64,000 nt of DNA from Paenibacillus dakarensis (GCF_001373415.1 NZ_CDSE01000047.1:45941-109940), one strand, 5' to 3'; counted from the stretch's first letter, positions 24,403 to 33,783 are shown. The notes: a model not told the origin generated them from the sequence alone. Numbers and translations are program-made.

Positions 24403-25740
24403 TTACTTGCTCATTACAGTCTGCTTGTTCTTGATGCGTTCTGGAACGACATCATGTCTCACGATATCCCCCAAGCTCTCCCGGCGAACGACCAAATCGC
24501 TCGCACCGTCTTTGACGAATACAACCGCCGGTTTACGGATCCGGTTATAATTGCTAGCCATCGAATAGTTATATGCACCAGTACATGCAACAGCCAGCAA
24601 GTCGCCGGACTCTACTTTAGGCAGCTCTACATCCCAGATTAGCATATCCCCGCTCTCACAGCATTTACCTGCAATAGATACCTTCTCTTCATTCTTTTCA
24701 TTCGCACGGTTAGCAAGAATCGCTTCATACCGGGACTCATATAAAGCAGGACGAGGATTATCCGTCATACCGCCGTCTACAGCAACATACTTACGCACCC
24801 CAGGAATGTCCTTGCTGGTTCCTACCGTATAAAGAGTTGTACCCGCATCTCCTACAATGCTGCGGCCCGGTTCTACCCAAATCTCTGGCAGCTCAGAGCC
24901 AATCCCTGCAAAATGAGTCTTCACCGAATCGGTAATGGCCTTAACATACTGCGACACCTGAAGAGGTGTATCTCCCTCGACATAGCGAATTCCAAACCCA
25001 CCGCCCAGATTCACTACACTAAATGTCACTCCAAGCTCTTCCTTAACCGAACGAGCAAATTCTGCTACACGCTGAACAGCCATCTGGAAGCCTTCGACTT
25101 CAAAGATCTGAGATCCGATATGTGAATGCAGCCCAAGAAGCTCAAGGTTAGGTTGAGCAGTTGCAAGCTTAACCGCTGCGAAAGCAGAACCGTTACCAAT
25201 ATCAAATCCAAATTTTGAATCTGTTTGACCCGTAGAAATATATTCATGCGTATGTGCTTCAACACCAGGCGTTACACGAAGCAAAATTTTTACCAGGCGC
25301 CCTTTTTCTGCTGCAGTGGCTTGCAGCAAGTGAAGCTCAATCTCATTATCCACCACAAAACAACCGATATTTGCATTCAAAGCCATTTCGATTTCATCCA
25401 GTGTCTTATTATTACCGTGAAAATGGATACGCTCTGCAGGAAAGCCCGCCTCCAGCGCCGTGTATAGCTCACCGTCAGACACCACATCAAGAGACATTCC
25501 TTCTTCTTCGGCAAGACGACACATCGCCATAACACAGAATGCCTTGCTGGCATACGCAACCTGATACTTCAAGCCAGAGGCCTTGAATGCATCGATATAT
25601 TCCCGGCATCGTGCTCTTACCGACTGCTCGTCTACAATATAGAGAGGGGTTCCGTACTGGGCTTTAAGATCAGCCGTATCACACCCGCCAATTTCAAGAT
25701 GTCCGTGATCATTGATTCTGCTCGTACCGTGTAAAAACAT
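24403..25740 (-). CDS. lysA: Diaminopimelate decarboxylase
   Basis: LysA makes lysine from meso-diaminopimelate using PLP. YASKAF carries the PLP lysine, HFHGNNKT and LGLHSHIGSQI lie in the barrel, and GGGFGIRY binds phosphate. WVEPGRSIV and CCESGDM (catalytic Cys from the other subunit) follow. The ATG at 25740 has GGAGG ten bases upstream, giving 445 residues. It lies downstream of spoVAF, as in B. subtilis. Confidence 0.96.
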   Translation of the reverse strand: MFLHGTSRINDHGHLEIGGCDTADLKAQYGTPLYIVDEQSVRARCREYIDAFKASGLKYQVAYASKAFCVMAMCRLAEEEGMSLDVVSDGELYTALEAGFPAERIHFHGNNKTLDEIEMALNANIGCFVVDNEIELHLLQATAAEKGRLVKILLRVTPGVEAHTHEYISTGQTDSKFGFDIGNGSAFAAVKLATAQPNLELLGLHSHIGSQIFEVEGFQMAVQRVAEFARSVKEELGVTFSVVNLGGGFGIRYVEGDTPLQVSQYVKAITDSVKTHFAGIGSELPEIWVEPGRSIVGDAGTTLYTVGTSKDIPGVRKYVAVDGGMTDNPRPALYESRYEAILANRANEKNEEKVSIAGKCCESGDMLIWDVELPKVESGDLLAVACTGAYNYSMASNYNRIRKPAVVFVKDGASDLVVRRESLGDIVRHDVVPERIKNKQTVMSK

Positions 25741-25855
25741 GCAAACAATTCCTCCGATCAATATTTACAAAATGTGATAAATCGAATAATTGTTCACAGT
25801 ATAGCAGACAACGGTACGTAATTAAATGGATTATTCAACATATCCTTTGTGTTAT

Positions 25856-27493
25856 TTATTCTCGATCTCTTTTCGGATCCATCTCAGGACCCATCTTGCT
25901 GTTATCCCGAGTCTTGTTTAATGCCGGGCGTCTTCGGGAGTATAGAAGAGGTTTACGGACCAGAACTTCTCCCATTGCCTTTGCACTAAATGGTATGAAA
26001 GGCCATAGGTAAGACGAGTTGTAGGACCGGTGTGTCGTTAACATCAGAATGAGCAGCGTAGTTCCGATGACCATTCCTTTAACGCCGAATAGTGCTACTG
26101 CGATTAAAAGTGCGAGACGTACAGCCCGATTCGCCAGCCCCAGCTCATAACTTGGTGTTGCGAACATTCCGATCGCTGCTACAGCCATATACAACACAAC
26201 CTCGTTTACGAACAGCCCTGTCTTCACCGCTATGTCTCCGATAAGTATCGCTGCAATCAGGCCCATAGCAGAAGCGAGCGGAGTTGGCGTATGAACTGCT
26301 GCAAGACGCAGCAAATCCACGCCGAATTCCACAATCAGAAACTGGGCGATGATTGGAATTTGGGCATTCTCATGAGGCCCAATTATATCCAGGTGCGGCG
26401 GCTTTAATTCGGGATGAATGACAAGAAGCATCCACAGCGGCAGCAAGAACATAGAGGCAAAGATGCCTCCGAAGCGAATCCACCTTAAATAGGTGCCCAT
26501 AAATGGTGTCTGCCTGTTCTCTTCTGCATGCTGACACAGATCAAAAAATGTCGTCGGCATAATCATAACGCTGGGTGAAGTGTCTACCATCACAACGACT
26601 CTGCCTTCCAGCAGGTGAGAGGCAACAACATCCGGACGCTCGGAATATCTGACGAGAGGGTAAGGATGCCAGCCTTTATTTACAATGGCTTCTTCAAGCT
26701 GTTTGTCTCCTAGTGGCAGCCCCTCCAGGTCAAGCTCTTGGATTTTATGCCGAATCGCTTCCACCTGGGACCGGTCTACGATGTCATCGATGAACGTAAT
26801 AACCACATCCGTCTGTGTACGACGTCCTACCTTCATGATCTCGCAATGAAGCCCTGGGTCACGTACACGCCGCCGAACGAGGTTGATGTTTGTAACAATC
26901 GATTCCGTAAAGCCATCACGTGATCCCCTTACAACTTTTTCGACGGCGGGCTCCTCGGGGCTCCTTGAAGGATACTTTCTTGTATCGAGCAAAATAGCAG
27001 TGTTTTCACCTTCAATAAAGATAGCACACAGTCCTGCAAGTACCTTATCAATTGCTTTACTGAGCTTGTCTACGGACTCTACTTGAACAAATGGAATATA
27101 CTTATCCATAATGCTGGAAAATGCCCGCTCCCCTAAATCCTCTGGAGTCAAATAGGAAAGACGCGTTAAAATTTCCGTTATTACTTCATCATTCACAAAG
27201 CCATTGATAAATAGCAATCCTGTTTCTTTCCCTGCCACTTCCATATCTCGAAGAACGATATCAAAAGAAACACCAAGCCCTAAAACCTCGCTGAGTGTTG
27301 CTTTCAGATCCTTCATGCGCTCTGGGATATCATCGTTTTCTTGCCAATACAGCACAGACTCATAGGTATTATCAGAACTTTCGCTGTACCTCTTTTTGAG
27401 AAGCTCTTCTTCATCCAACTTCGCAGCAACGGAAGAAGGATCGGAACTCCCCCCTTCTCCTTGCTGCTGATTTTTTTCATTCTTATCATGCAT
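25856..27493 (-). CDS. spoVAF: Spore germination protein SpoVAF (GerA family)
   Basis: SpoVAF resembles the A subunits of germinant receptors and is made in the forespore. The N-terminal hydrophilic half (about 1-310) has blocks such as FIEGENTAILLDTRKYP and VRRRVRDPGL. Next come VVMVDTSPSVMIMPTTFFD and several membrane helices (about 335-510), and a basic C-terminal tail. At 545 residues it is somewhat longer than the roughly 490 I recall for B. subtilis SpoVAF, mainly at the ends. It is 28 bases after spoVAB. Confidence 0.92.
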   Translation of the reverse strand: MHDKNEKNQQQGEGGSSDPSSVAAKLDEEELLKKRYSESSDNTYESVLYWQENDDIPERMKDLKATLSEVLGLGVSFDIVLRDMEVAGKETGLLFINGFVNDEVITEILTRLSYLTPEDLGERAFSSIMDKYIPFVQVESVDKLSKAIDKVLAGLCAIFIEGENTAILLDTRKYPSRSPEEPAVEKVVRGSRDGFTESIVTNINLVRRRVRDPGLHCEIMKVGRRTQTDVVITFIDDIVDRSQVEAIRHKIQELDLEGLPLGDKQLEEAIVNKGWHPYPLVRYSERPDVVASHLLEGRVVVMVDTSPSVMIMPTTFFDLCQHAEENRQTPFMGTYLRWIRFGGIFASMFLLPLWMLLVIHPELKPPHLDIIGPHENAQIPIIAQFLIVEFGVDLLRLAAVHTPTPLASAMGLIAAILIGDIAVKTGLFVNEVVLYMAVAAIGMFATPSYELGLANRAVRLALLIAVALFGVKGMVIGTTLLILMLTTHRSYNSSYLWPFIPFSAKAMGEVLVRKPLLYSRRRPALNKTRDNSKMGPEMDPKRDRE

Positions 27494-27521
27494 TAATCCT
27501 ACCCCCTAATATCGGCTGGTT

Positions 27522-27947
27522 TTACTGTTGGTAAACGAACCAATCAAACAATGAACCTGCTACTTTTCCCGCTACCATTGCCATGAGCAAGCCAAATAGG
27601 TACTTTGTCATTTTTAAACGTTTTGAAAGAATTGGCAGAACATTCAATACCTCAGTTAACGCTGCTGCAAGCATGCCGATAAATACCCCGCAAAACAATC
27701 CAATGATGGTACTGATCACTGGACCTAATGATATTTTCCACATCCAAAAGTCTGCAATAGTCCCGATTAGTGATCCGGTAATCAGAGCCCCTTCATACCA
27801 GTGAACCTTGTTGTAAGTATGGGTTAACTGTGAGAGCCGAGGAACAATATCAAGCACAATAATGAGCGCTATAACCCCTCCGCCTACCGCAATACCGCCT
27901 GCAATACCAAGAAGAATCGTCATTATATGCTGCAGGACCAGGATCAT
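27522..27947 (-). CDS. spoVAB: Stage V sporulation protein AB
   Basis: SpoVAB is a small membrane protein of the SpoVA system, which moves dipicolinic acid into the forespore and out at germination. In its 141 residues the IAGGIAVGGGVIALI start, the DIVPRLSQLT block and GMLAAALTEVLNVLPILSKR match the family; about four membrane helices are visible. Its ATG overlaps the spoVAA stop by four bases. Confidence 0.93.
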   Translation of the reverse strand: MILVLQHIMTILLGIAGGIAVGGGVIALIIVLDIVPRLSQLTHTYNKVHWYEGALITGSLIGTIADFWMWKISLGPVISTIIGLFCGVFIGMLAAALTEVLNVLPILSKRLKMTKYLFGLLMAMVAGKVAGSLFDWFVYQQ

Positions 27948-28609
27948 AATTTTCCTTTTGGATTCTTATTCTGCACCGGATTTTGGATTTCCAGGGACTT
28001 TCTCTTCCTGTACTCTTCAGCTACTACAAATTGGTCTAGATTTTCCTGATACAAATACATCTCAACCTCAAGCGGTGTAGGTTCCTCATTCCACTTCTTC
28101 TTGAACAGATGATTGAAGAACACAGTCATCCCGAAACCAATCCCCAAGGAGTACGCAATTTGAAATAAATAAGGGTGCTCATCCCTCTGTCCGGTAACCA
28201 TCTCAACGATGCGAATATGCACTTCCAGCATGTTTACATCAGCATGAAAGTTCATAATTGTTAAAGCAGAACCAAAGAAAAGCAGTAACCAGATAAGTAT
28301 GAACCATATCTTCGATGGCTTGGCTTCCGGACCGATCAATTCTACTAATGCATGGTGATTCCCCATAGGCTCAATCTGAACGCCCGGTATCAATTGCCTG
28401 ATTTTCGGAATGATCTGAATCAAATCCATGAGCAGCCGGTTCCCATCCCGCTCCTTAGGGTGAACAAGCGGCAGACTGCGAAGGGATTCTTCCCATTCCG
28501 GATCACATATAAGAAAAGCAACATCTCCTAATTTGACGGTCTGATCTCTGGGCAGTCGAATACGGCTCCTGAGCTGCAGAAACACCGTCGGAGTGGGATT
28601 AACCTTCAT
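27944..28609 (-). CDS. spoVAA: Stage V sporulation protein AA
   Basis: This is the first gene of the local spoVA cluster. The 221-residue protein has a hydrophilic N-terminal domain (about 1-115, with VFLQLRSRIRLP) and two membrane helices (about 118-140 and 165-185). A highly charged tail follows. In B. subtilis SpoVAA and SpoVAB are needed for DPA uptake. The ATG at 28609 is preferred over a GTG at 28618 because AAGGAG lies eight bases before it. A sigma G-like promoter is upstream. Confidence 0.92.
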   Translation of the reverse strand: MKVNPTPTVFLQLRSRIRLPRDQTVKLGDVAFLICDPEWEESLRSLPLVHPKERDGNRLLMDLIQIIPKIRQLIPGVQIEPMGNHHALVELIGPEAKPSKIWFILIWLLLFFGSALTIMNFHADVNMLEVHIRIVEMVTGQRDEHPYLFQIAYSLGIGFGMTVFFNHLFKKKWNEEPTPLEVEMYLYQENLDQFVVAEEYRKRKSLEIQNPVQNKNPKGKL

Positions 28610-28640
28610 CCGGAACACTCCTTTACTGCTAAATTACCAT

Positions 28641-28671
28641 TAGTATGGGAAATAACAGCCCGTCTTACTCA
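28641..28671 (-). promoter_or_regulatory. Candidate sigma G promoter of spoVAA-AB-AF
   Basis: TGAGTA (28671-28666) and CATACTA (28647-28641) on the minus strand, 18 bases apart, match sigma G (TGAATA / CATACTA) with one -35 mismatch. Known forespore expression of spoVA supports it. Confidence 0.7.
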
Positions 28672-28705
28672 TTTTTACCTTTCCATTTGCAGGCAGGTCC
28701 CCTTG

Positions 28706-28766
28706 GAAAATAAAAGAAGAAGCTATCCCCAAGCAGTAAAAAATCCGCTTTTGGAACAGCTTCTTC
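28706..28766 (-). terminator. Terminator between sigF and spoVAA
   Basis: GAAGAAGCT and AGCTTCTTC form the stem base (28716-28724 with 28758-28766). It is followed on the minus strand by TTTTATTTTC. It separates the spoIIA and spoVA transcripts. Confidence 0.8.
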
Positions 28767-28780
28767 CGATTTCGTTAAGT

Positions 28781-29536
28781 TTACTGAGCAATCTGATTTC
28801 GAATGCTCTGGAGTATCTTTTTCTCAAGTCTTGATACCTGAACTTGAGAGATCCCGAGACGATTGGCTACTTCAGACTGGGTCTGATCACGGTAATACCG
28901 TAAATATACGATCAGCCGCTCACGTTCGGTTAATCCCTCTATAGCTTCATTTAAAGCCAGTTTATCAAACCAGCGGTCTTGTGATTCATCCGCAATCTGA
29001 TCCATTAATGTGATCGGATCGCCATCATTCTCGAATACCGTCTCATGGATAGAAGTTGGAGGTTTATTCGCCTCCTGGGCAAAAACCACTTCTTCCGGAG
29101 TCACGCCTAGCTGTTCAGCAACCTCTTTGATGGTAGGCAGGCGATCCAGATGTTTGGACAGCTCGTCCCGCTTCTTTCGAACTTTGTTAGCCATTTCTTT
29201 CAGAGAACGACTTACTTTTAGCGTACCATCATCTCTTAAAAAACGCTGAATCTCCCCGATTATCATCGGTACGGCATACGTCGAGAACTTTACGTCATAA
29301 CTGAGATCGAATTTGTCTACGGATTTCAGGAGACCGATGCAACCGATCTGGAATAAATCCTCCGGCTCGTACCCCCGGTTCATAAACCGCTGCACAACCG
29401 ACCATACAAGACGTATATTACAGTTAACGAGCGTATCCCTTGCAACTGTGTCTCCGCTTTGGCTAAGTGCAATTAGACGTTTAACCTCCGCGTCGTCCAA
29501 ATAAGTCTGCGAAGTCTTCTTCACATCGGCATCCAT
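28781..29536 (-). CDS. sigF: RNA polymerase sigma factor SigF (SpoIIAC)
   Basis: Sigma F is the first forespore-specific sigma factor. The 251-residue protein has region 2 (LVWSVVQRF, EDLFQIGCIGLLKSVDKFD, FSTYAVPMIIGEIQRFLRDD), region 3, and region 4 with the helix-turn-helix TQSEVANRLGISQVQVSRLE. It is held inactive by SpoIIAB, encoded 11 bases upstream, and freed by SpoIIAA. Same order as the B. subtilis spoIIA operon. Confidence 0.96.
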   Translation of the reverse strand: MDADVKKTSQTYLDDAEVKRLIALSQSGDTVARDTLVNCNIRLVWSVVQRFMNRGYEPEDLFQIGCIGLLKSVDKFDLSYDVKFSTYAVPMIIGEIQRFLRDDGTLKVSRSLKEMANKVRKKRDELSKHLDRLPTIKEVAEQLGVTPEEVVFAQEANKPPTSIHETVFENDGDPITLMDQIADESQDRWFDKLALNEAIEGLTERERLIVYLRYYRDQTQSEVANRLGISQVQVSRLEKKILQSIRNQIAQ

Positions 29537-29547
29537 TTGTCCAACCC

Positions 29548-30009
29548 CTAATTATATAAAGCTTTCTTGGATTCAATCCTTTTTTTCATTTTGATCGATG
29601 TGCCGGCTCCTGGTTCGCTAATAACATCAAATTCGTCCATAAAGTTCTCCATGATCGTAAAACCCATCCCTGAGCGTTCGAGTTCAGGCTTTGACGTGTA
29701 AAGGGGCTGCTTGGCCATTTCAAGATCATCAATACCCTTACCGTTGTCTTGAATGACCAGGCAGATCATATCCCCATCAATTTCAGCTTCAATCTTCACC
29801 ACGCCCGCCGGATTACTGTCATAGCCATGAATAATACAGTTTGTTACCGCTTCGGAAACAACAGTTTTCAAATCACTAAGTTCGTCCATTGTCGGATCAA
29901 GCTGAGAAATAAACGCAGCCACAGCCACCCTTGCAAAGGATTCGTTCTCCGATTTTGCGGCAAACTCCAGAGTCATGAAATTATGCTGCTGAGATTTCTC
30001 TTCACTCAT
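29548..30009 (-). CDS. spoIIAB: Anti-sigma F factor and kinase SpoIIAB
   Basis: SpoIIAB binds sigma F and phosphorylates SpoIIAA. Its GHKL ATPase motifs are [12 protein letters not shown] (N box), DNGKGIDD (G1) and [10 protein letters not shown] (G2). At 153 residues it has normal length. Its start overlaps the spoIIAA stop by four bases (ATGA), which keeps the partner proteins in step. Confidence 0.95.
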   Translation of the reverse strand: MSEEKSQQHNFMTLEFAAKSENESFARVAVAAFISQLDPTMDELSDLKTVVSEAVTNCIIHGYDSNPAGVVKIEAEIDGDMICLVIQDNGKGIDDLEMAKQPLYTSKPELERSGMGFTIMENFMDEFDVISEPGAGTSIKMKKRIESKKALYN

Positions 30010-30359
30010 GACACAACCTCCAAACCTGAGAGCGCAGTACCCTCGTTCTCATAAATGGGCATGATTTTAAACAATCCGGACATCTCAAGCAGACGATACA
30101 CGGGCGGGTTTACATCACACACAGCCATTTTCCCGCCTTTTTGCTTAATGATCTTGTATCGTCCGAGAATAACCCCCAAACCCGAACTATCCATAAATTC
30201 AAGCTCTTTAAGACTGAGCACAAGATGCTCCGTCTGACGACGCTGGATGGCATCATCCAGCTGCATCCGGACATGATCAGCGGTGTGGTGATCCAGTTCA
30301 CCTGATAGTCTGACGATCAACACATGCCGCTGGTGTTCTAATTCAACATGCAGATTCAT
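30006..30359 (-). CDS. spoIIAA: Anti-sigma F factor antagonist SpoIIAA
   Basis: SpoIIAA, when dephosphorylated by SpoIIE, releases sigma F from SpoIIAB. It is a STAS-domain protein of 117 residues with the regulatory serine in [12 protein letters not shown], and [13 protein letters not shown] near the N-terminus. First gene of the spoIIA trio. A sigma H-like promoter is upstream, separating it from dacF. Confidence 0.95.
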   Translation of the reverse strand: MNLHVELEHQRHVLIVRLSGELDHHTADHVRMQLDDAIQRRQTEHLVLSLKELEFMDSSGLGVILGRYKIIKQKGGKMAVCDVNPPVYRLLEMSGLFKIMPIYENEGTALSGLEVVS

Positions 30360-30393
30360 GTTTGCTCACTCTCCTCTTTAGCATGGACAAAGA

Positions 30394-30434
30394 TTTCTAC
30401 ACCTGCCAAAGACATTCCTGCCCCCCGACAAAAC
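30394..30434 (-). promoter_or_regulatory. Candidate sigma H promoter and 0A-like box of spoIIA
   Basis: On the minus strand GCAGGAATG (30421-30413), a 14-base spacer and AGAAA (30398-30394) resemble the sigma H pattern (RWAGGAxxT, 14, HGAAT). TTTTGTCGG at 30434-30426 partly fits a Spo0A box. The spoIIA operon depends on both in B. subtilis. Confidence 0.5.
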
Positions 30435-30450
30435 TAGAAGAAAACTCCTA

Positions 30451-31632
30451 TCAGTCTACATGAAACAACTTTCCTGTCGTTCGTTTGAACAGCTTCCACC
30501 AGCCTGCTCTCTTTACATCTTCCGGAGCTTTCAAATCAAACTCCTTTACCAGCTGCTCACCTTGATAAACCGTAAGCTTACCGACGATCTGCCCAGCTGT
30601 TACAGGAGCCTTGATGCTCTTAGGAATAGACACTTCATGACGAAGGACTGCGGCTTTGCCGCCCTTTTTCACAAGAACACTGTAATTCTGGTCTGCTTGC
30701 AATTGGATACTAGGTACAGCGCCTTTAGAAACCTGTATGCTCCCAAGCACCTCACCCTTTTTGTAGATCGAATGCTTACTGTACTGTGCGAATCCATAAT
30801 CGAACATGCGAGATATTTCATTATTACGGTTTTTTGTATCCGGTGCCCCTAAAACAACGGCTACGGTGCGAAGACCATCCCTGGACGCTGTGGCAGACAG
30901 GCAAAATTTCGCCTCTGAAGTATAACCGGTCTTAAGTCCATCAGCTCCTGGATAGAAGCGGACAAGCTTATTGGTGTTCACCAGCCAAAAGGGTTTCGGT
31001 GTATCTTTACGTAAATAGTCTTGATATAACCCTGTGTATTTCGTAATTTTCTCGTGCTTTAACAGCTCCCGGCTCATCAAAGCGATGTCATGCGCTGTGC
31101 TGTAGTGGTTCTCAACTGGAAGTCCATTGCAATTTGAAAAATGAGTGTTTTTCATTCCCAGTTCTGCCGCTCTCTCATTCATCATCTTGACGAACTCTTC
31201 TTCAGAACCAGCTATTCTCTCAGCTAAAGCTACTGATGCATCATTTCCAGATGCCATGGCGATGCCTTTCAGCATATCATCAACCGTCATTTCTTCGCCT
31301 GGTTCCAGGAATATTTGTGATCCACCCATCGAAGCTGCACGTTCACTTGTACGCACCTTATCCGTCAGTTTCAATCTGCCGTCCTCAAGGGCTTCCATCG
31401 TCAGCAGCATCGTCATAATTTTGGTTATGCTGGCCGGAGGCAGCTTATCATGGCTGTTTTTCTCATAGATAATAGTTCCCGTTTCCGCATCCAGCAAAAT
31501 GGCAGATCGTGCACTTGGTGCAAGCTCACTATTAGATCCCTCATTTGGTTTCTTCTCATCAGCATAGGTTGCAAATGCCGGTGCAAGCATCATACTGCAT
31601 GCCAGCAATCCGGCGGTCAACGCCTTTTTCAA
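30451..31632 (-). CDS. dacF: D-alanyl-D-alanine carboxypeptidase DacF
   Basis: DacF is a forespore DD-carboxypeptidase that helps set cortex cross-linking. A signal peptide (about 1-25) precedes SITK (SxxK), SGN (SxN) and KTG in the S11 domain, then a C-terminal beta domain and a short amphipathic tail. I use a TTG at 31632 because AGGAGG lies eight bases upstream; the next start upstream would overlap that site. Length 393 residues. It lies just before spoIIAA as in B. subtilis. Confidence 0.93.
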   Translation of the reverse strand: MKKALTAGLLACSMMLAPAFATYADEKKPNEGSNSELAPSARSAILLDAETGTIIYEKNSHDKLPPASITKIMTMLLTMEALEDGRLKLTDKVRTSERAASMGGSQIFLEPGEEMTVDDMLKGIAMASGNDASVALAERIAGSEEEFVKMMNERAAELGMKNTHFSNCNGLPVENHYSTAHDIALMSRELLKHEKITKYTGLYQDYLRKDTPKPFWLVNTNKLVRFYPGADGLKTGYTSEAKFCLSATASRDGLRTVAVVLGAPDTKNRNNEISRMFDYGFAQYSKHSIYKKGEVLGSIQVSKGAVPSIQLQADQNYSVLVKKGGKAAVLRHEVSIPKSIKAPVTAGQIVGKLTVYQGEQLVKEFDLKAPEDVKRAGWWKLFKRTTGKLFHVD

Positions 31633-31751
31633 ATCCTTCCCCTCCTGCAATCATAATGACATCTTCCGTTTTCTCACAACGGTTCTGTATTCATTGTGGT
31701 CAGAATAAAAGTAAAATATTCCATCGAAGAAGGGATGAATCTAATATTACG

Positions 31752-31795
31752 CAAAAAAAGAGAGGGCTCCCGTTTGTATTCGGGAAACCCTCTCC
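31752..31795 (-). terminator. Terminator of the duplicated-domain protein gene
   Basis: GAGAGGG (31760-31766) pairs with CCCTCTC (31788-31794), with an inner CCCG/CGGG stem and a run of T on the minus strand. Confidence 0.92.
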
Positions 31796-31843
31796 TACTC
31801 TTATCAGATCCTTACAATATGATATTTTCCTCTCTATTGAACA

Positions 31844-33712
31844 TTACAGCTTACTCTTCCTCCAGTATTCGTATGCATGAACCACATAACCGCTATAAGA
31901 AGAAGATTCTTTCAATAATTCTTGGAGCTTCGCAAGCTCTTGTTCCATATACTCTGATCCTTCTTCATAAAAAGTAATATGTTCACCCTCGTTACTTTCC
32001 TTCATTTCAACGGAGAACATGATCGGTTTATTGAGCTCATTAGCAAAGGCAAGCTCTTCCTTTACCACATCGACAATTCCACCGCGTCCTTCGGCGGTAT
32101 CTCTGAATGACATAAATGAGACATGGTCCATCTGATCAATCATCCATTTGCTAAGAGATGTATCGGTGCCTGGAACGACGTATTTATCCAGCCATACAGC
32201 CATATCCATACTTGCCTGGAGGCTGGAATCCTTCTTCAGTTCATGAACAAACAGCTCCATATTAGAGGTCCATTCGGATATCACCAGCTCTTTGTCTAAC
32301 CACCATTGAGGCAGCACATAAGGCTCGATGTCCAAATGAATGCCATGAAAACGCTGCTGACTCTGAACTGATCGATTGTATGCCTTCACATAATCAACGA
32401 GCCGAAGCATTCTGTCCTGATTTTCTTGAAATGCCCATATCGGATGTCCTCCCAATGCATGCACTTCAATGCCAGCTTCCCATGCTTGTTCTACAAAGGA
32501 TTGATAAGATACGAACGGTTGCTGTAAATCCAGACGAACATATAGCCAATTCACGTTCTTCTCTTTCGCAAACCTCAGAATCTCCTGACTGTTCTGTATC
32601 ACTTCATTGGCTTCCCATATGTAAGTACCTCTTACCATTGGATCCCGGTGTACAGGAGCCGCGCTTGGGACACGCTGATCGTGTTCTGGTTCTGGCTCGG
32701 GCTCTGACTCTGGTTCAGGTTCAGGCGCAGGCTCTGGCTCCGGTTCCGGCACAGGCCCTGGTGCGGGTTCCGGTGCGGGATCAGGCTTTGGAGCTGGTTC
32801 GTCCGGATCTGTTCTTTCATCCTCTTCCCATACGGGCATGTTTCCCCAGCTCATGAAGTCGTGAACCGCAAGTCCGGCAAAAGAATCGTACGTACCCAGA
32901 TCACGCTTCAATTGTACCAGCGTTTGATTCATCTTCTCTTTTCCAAGACCATAAAAGGTTGTATGTGACTCTCCCGGCATCTCCATGGTATTCACAGCAA
33001 TTAACACTTCTGATCCAAGACGATCTGCCATTTCGAGTTCATGCCTTGAATGCCAAGCAATGCCGCCTTCTGTGTCTGCCATATTACGATAAGCTAGAAC
33101 CGTTATATGATCAAATGTTTCCATTAACCACGCATTTAATAAATCTCCATTCGATAATTCCACATCGTCGAACCAGAAAGGAATATCGATTCCAAGCTCT
33201 AAATTCGAACCGGAGACGATCGTTAATAATGACTCGATATTACTTACCCACGATGAAATAATACTGTTCTGATCCGTTTCCCATTGGTTCAGCACATAAG
33301 GCTCAATATCGAGATGAATGCCGTCGAACTGTTCATCAGCTGCAGCACTCTCGTTGTAACTCAGTACCCATTCAGCAAGGCCCATCATATCATCCCTGTG
33401 AGCATGAAGTGCCCATCTCGGATCTCCTCCGAGGGCATGAATCTCAACCTGCTCTTTATGAGCCTGACTTACAAACTTCTCGTAGTTTTCTCTGGGCATA
33501 CTGCGATTAATTTGTAAGTAAATCAGGTTAATCCCTTCCTCACGTGCAAAATGAAGAATTTTCTCTCCACCGTCTTCAATCAATTCCGTCTGCCATACCC
33601 AAGTTGCCTTCTTTCCGGCCGTTTCTCCATAAGCCGGGGCTTGAAATCCTACCAAAAGCATGACAGTCATAAAAAACAGACCAGCAAGCATTTGATATTT
33701 TCTTTCAATCAT
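31844..33712 (-). CDS. Secreted protein with two tandem GH-like TIM-barrel domains
   Basis: I do not recognise the family. The 622-residue protein has a signal peptide (about 1-30, ending AYG), repeat domain A (about 36-292), a Pro/Glu linker (about 299-347) and repeat domain B (about 359-622). The domains share VEIHALGG or IEVHALGG, a Trp/Phe-rich element, and the exact block GIHLDIEPYV (131-140, 457-466). HLDIEP on a beta strand recalls the DxE acid pair of family 18-type glycosidases, so sugar binding or hydrolysis is plausible but inferred. AGGG lies five bases before the ATG. An extended -10 promoter is upstream. It lies between dacF and SASP, where B. subtilis has neither. Confidence 0.8.
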   Translation of the reverse strand: MIERKYQMLAGLFFMTVMLLVGFQAPAYGETAGKKATWVWQTELIEDGGEKILHFAREEGINLIYLQINRSMPRENYEKFVSQAHKEQVEIHALGGDPRWALHAHRDDMMGLAEWVLSYNESAAADEQFDGIHLDIEPYVLNQWETDQNSIISSWVSNIESLLTIVSGSNLELGIDIPFWFDDVELSNGDLLNAWLMETFDHITVLAYRNMADTEGGIAWHSRHELEMADRLGSEVLIAVNTMEMPGESHTTFYGLGKEKMNQTLVQLKRDLGTYDSFAGLAVHDFMSWGNMPVWEEDERTDPDEPAPKPDPAPEPAPGPVPEPEPEPAPEPEPESEPEPEPEHDQRVPSAAPVHRDPMVRGTYIWEANEVIQNSQEILRFAKEKNVNWLYVRLDLQQPFVSYQSFVEQAWEAGIEVHALGGHPIWAFQENQDRMLRLVDYVKAYNRSVQSQQRFHGIHLDIEPYVLPQWWLDKELVISEWTSNMELFVHELKKDSSLQASMDMAVWLDKYVVPGTDTSLSKWMIDQMDHVSFMSFRDTAEGRGGIVDVVKEELAFANELNKPIMFSVEMKESNEGEHITFYEEGSEYMEQELAKLQELLKESSSYSGYVVHAYEYWRKSKL

Positions 33713-33766
33713 AATTTCCCTCCATTTCTCATGAGGATTGTGGTCCCCAAGTTGTAAACGGGGTTA

Positions 33767-33775
33767 ATTATAACA
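33767..33775 (-). promoter_or_regulatory. Candidate extended -10 promoter for the duplicated-domain gene
   Basis: TGTTATAAT on the minus strand (33775-33767) fits an extended -10 (TGnTATAAT). No good -35 is visible. Confidence 0.4.
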
Positions 33776-33783
33776 TTACTTTC

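Noticed and set aside
32380..32856. Plus-strand frame and repeated short unit at about 32690-32810 that looked like a tandem repeat array
   Set aside because: The repetition comes from Pro/Glu codons of the linker in the duplicated-domain protein. There are no unique spacers as in CRISPR.
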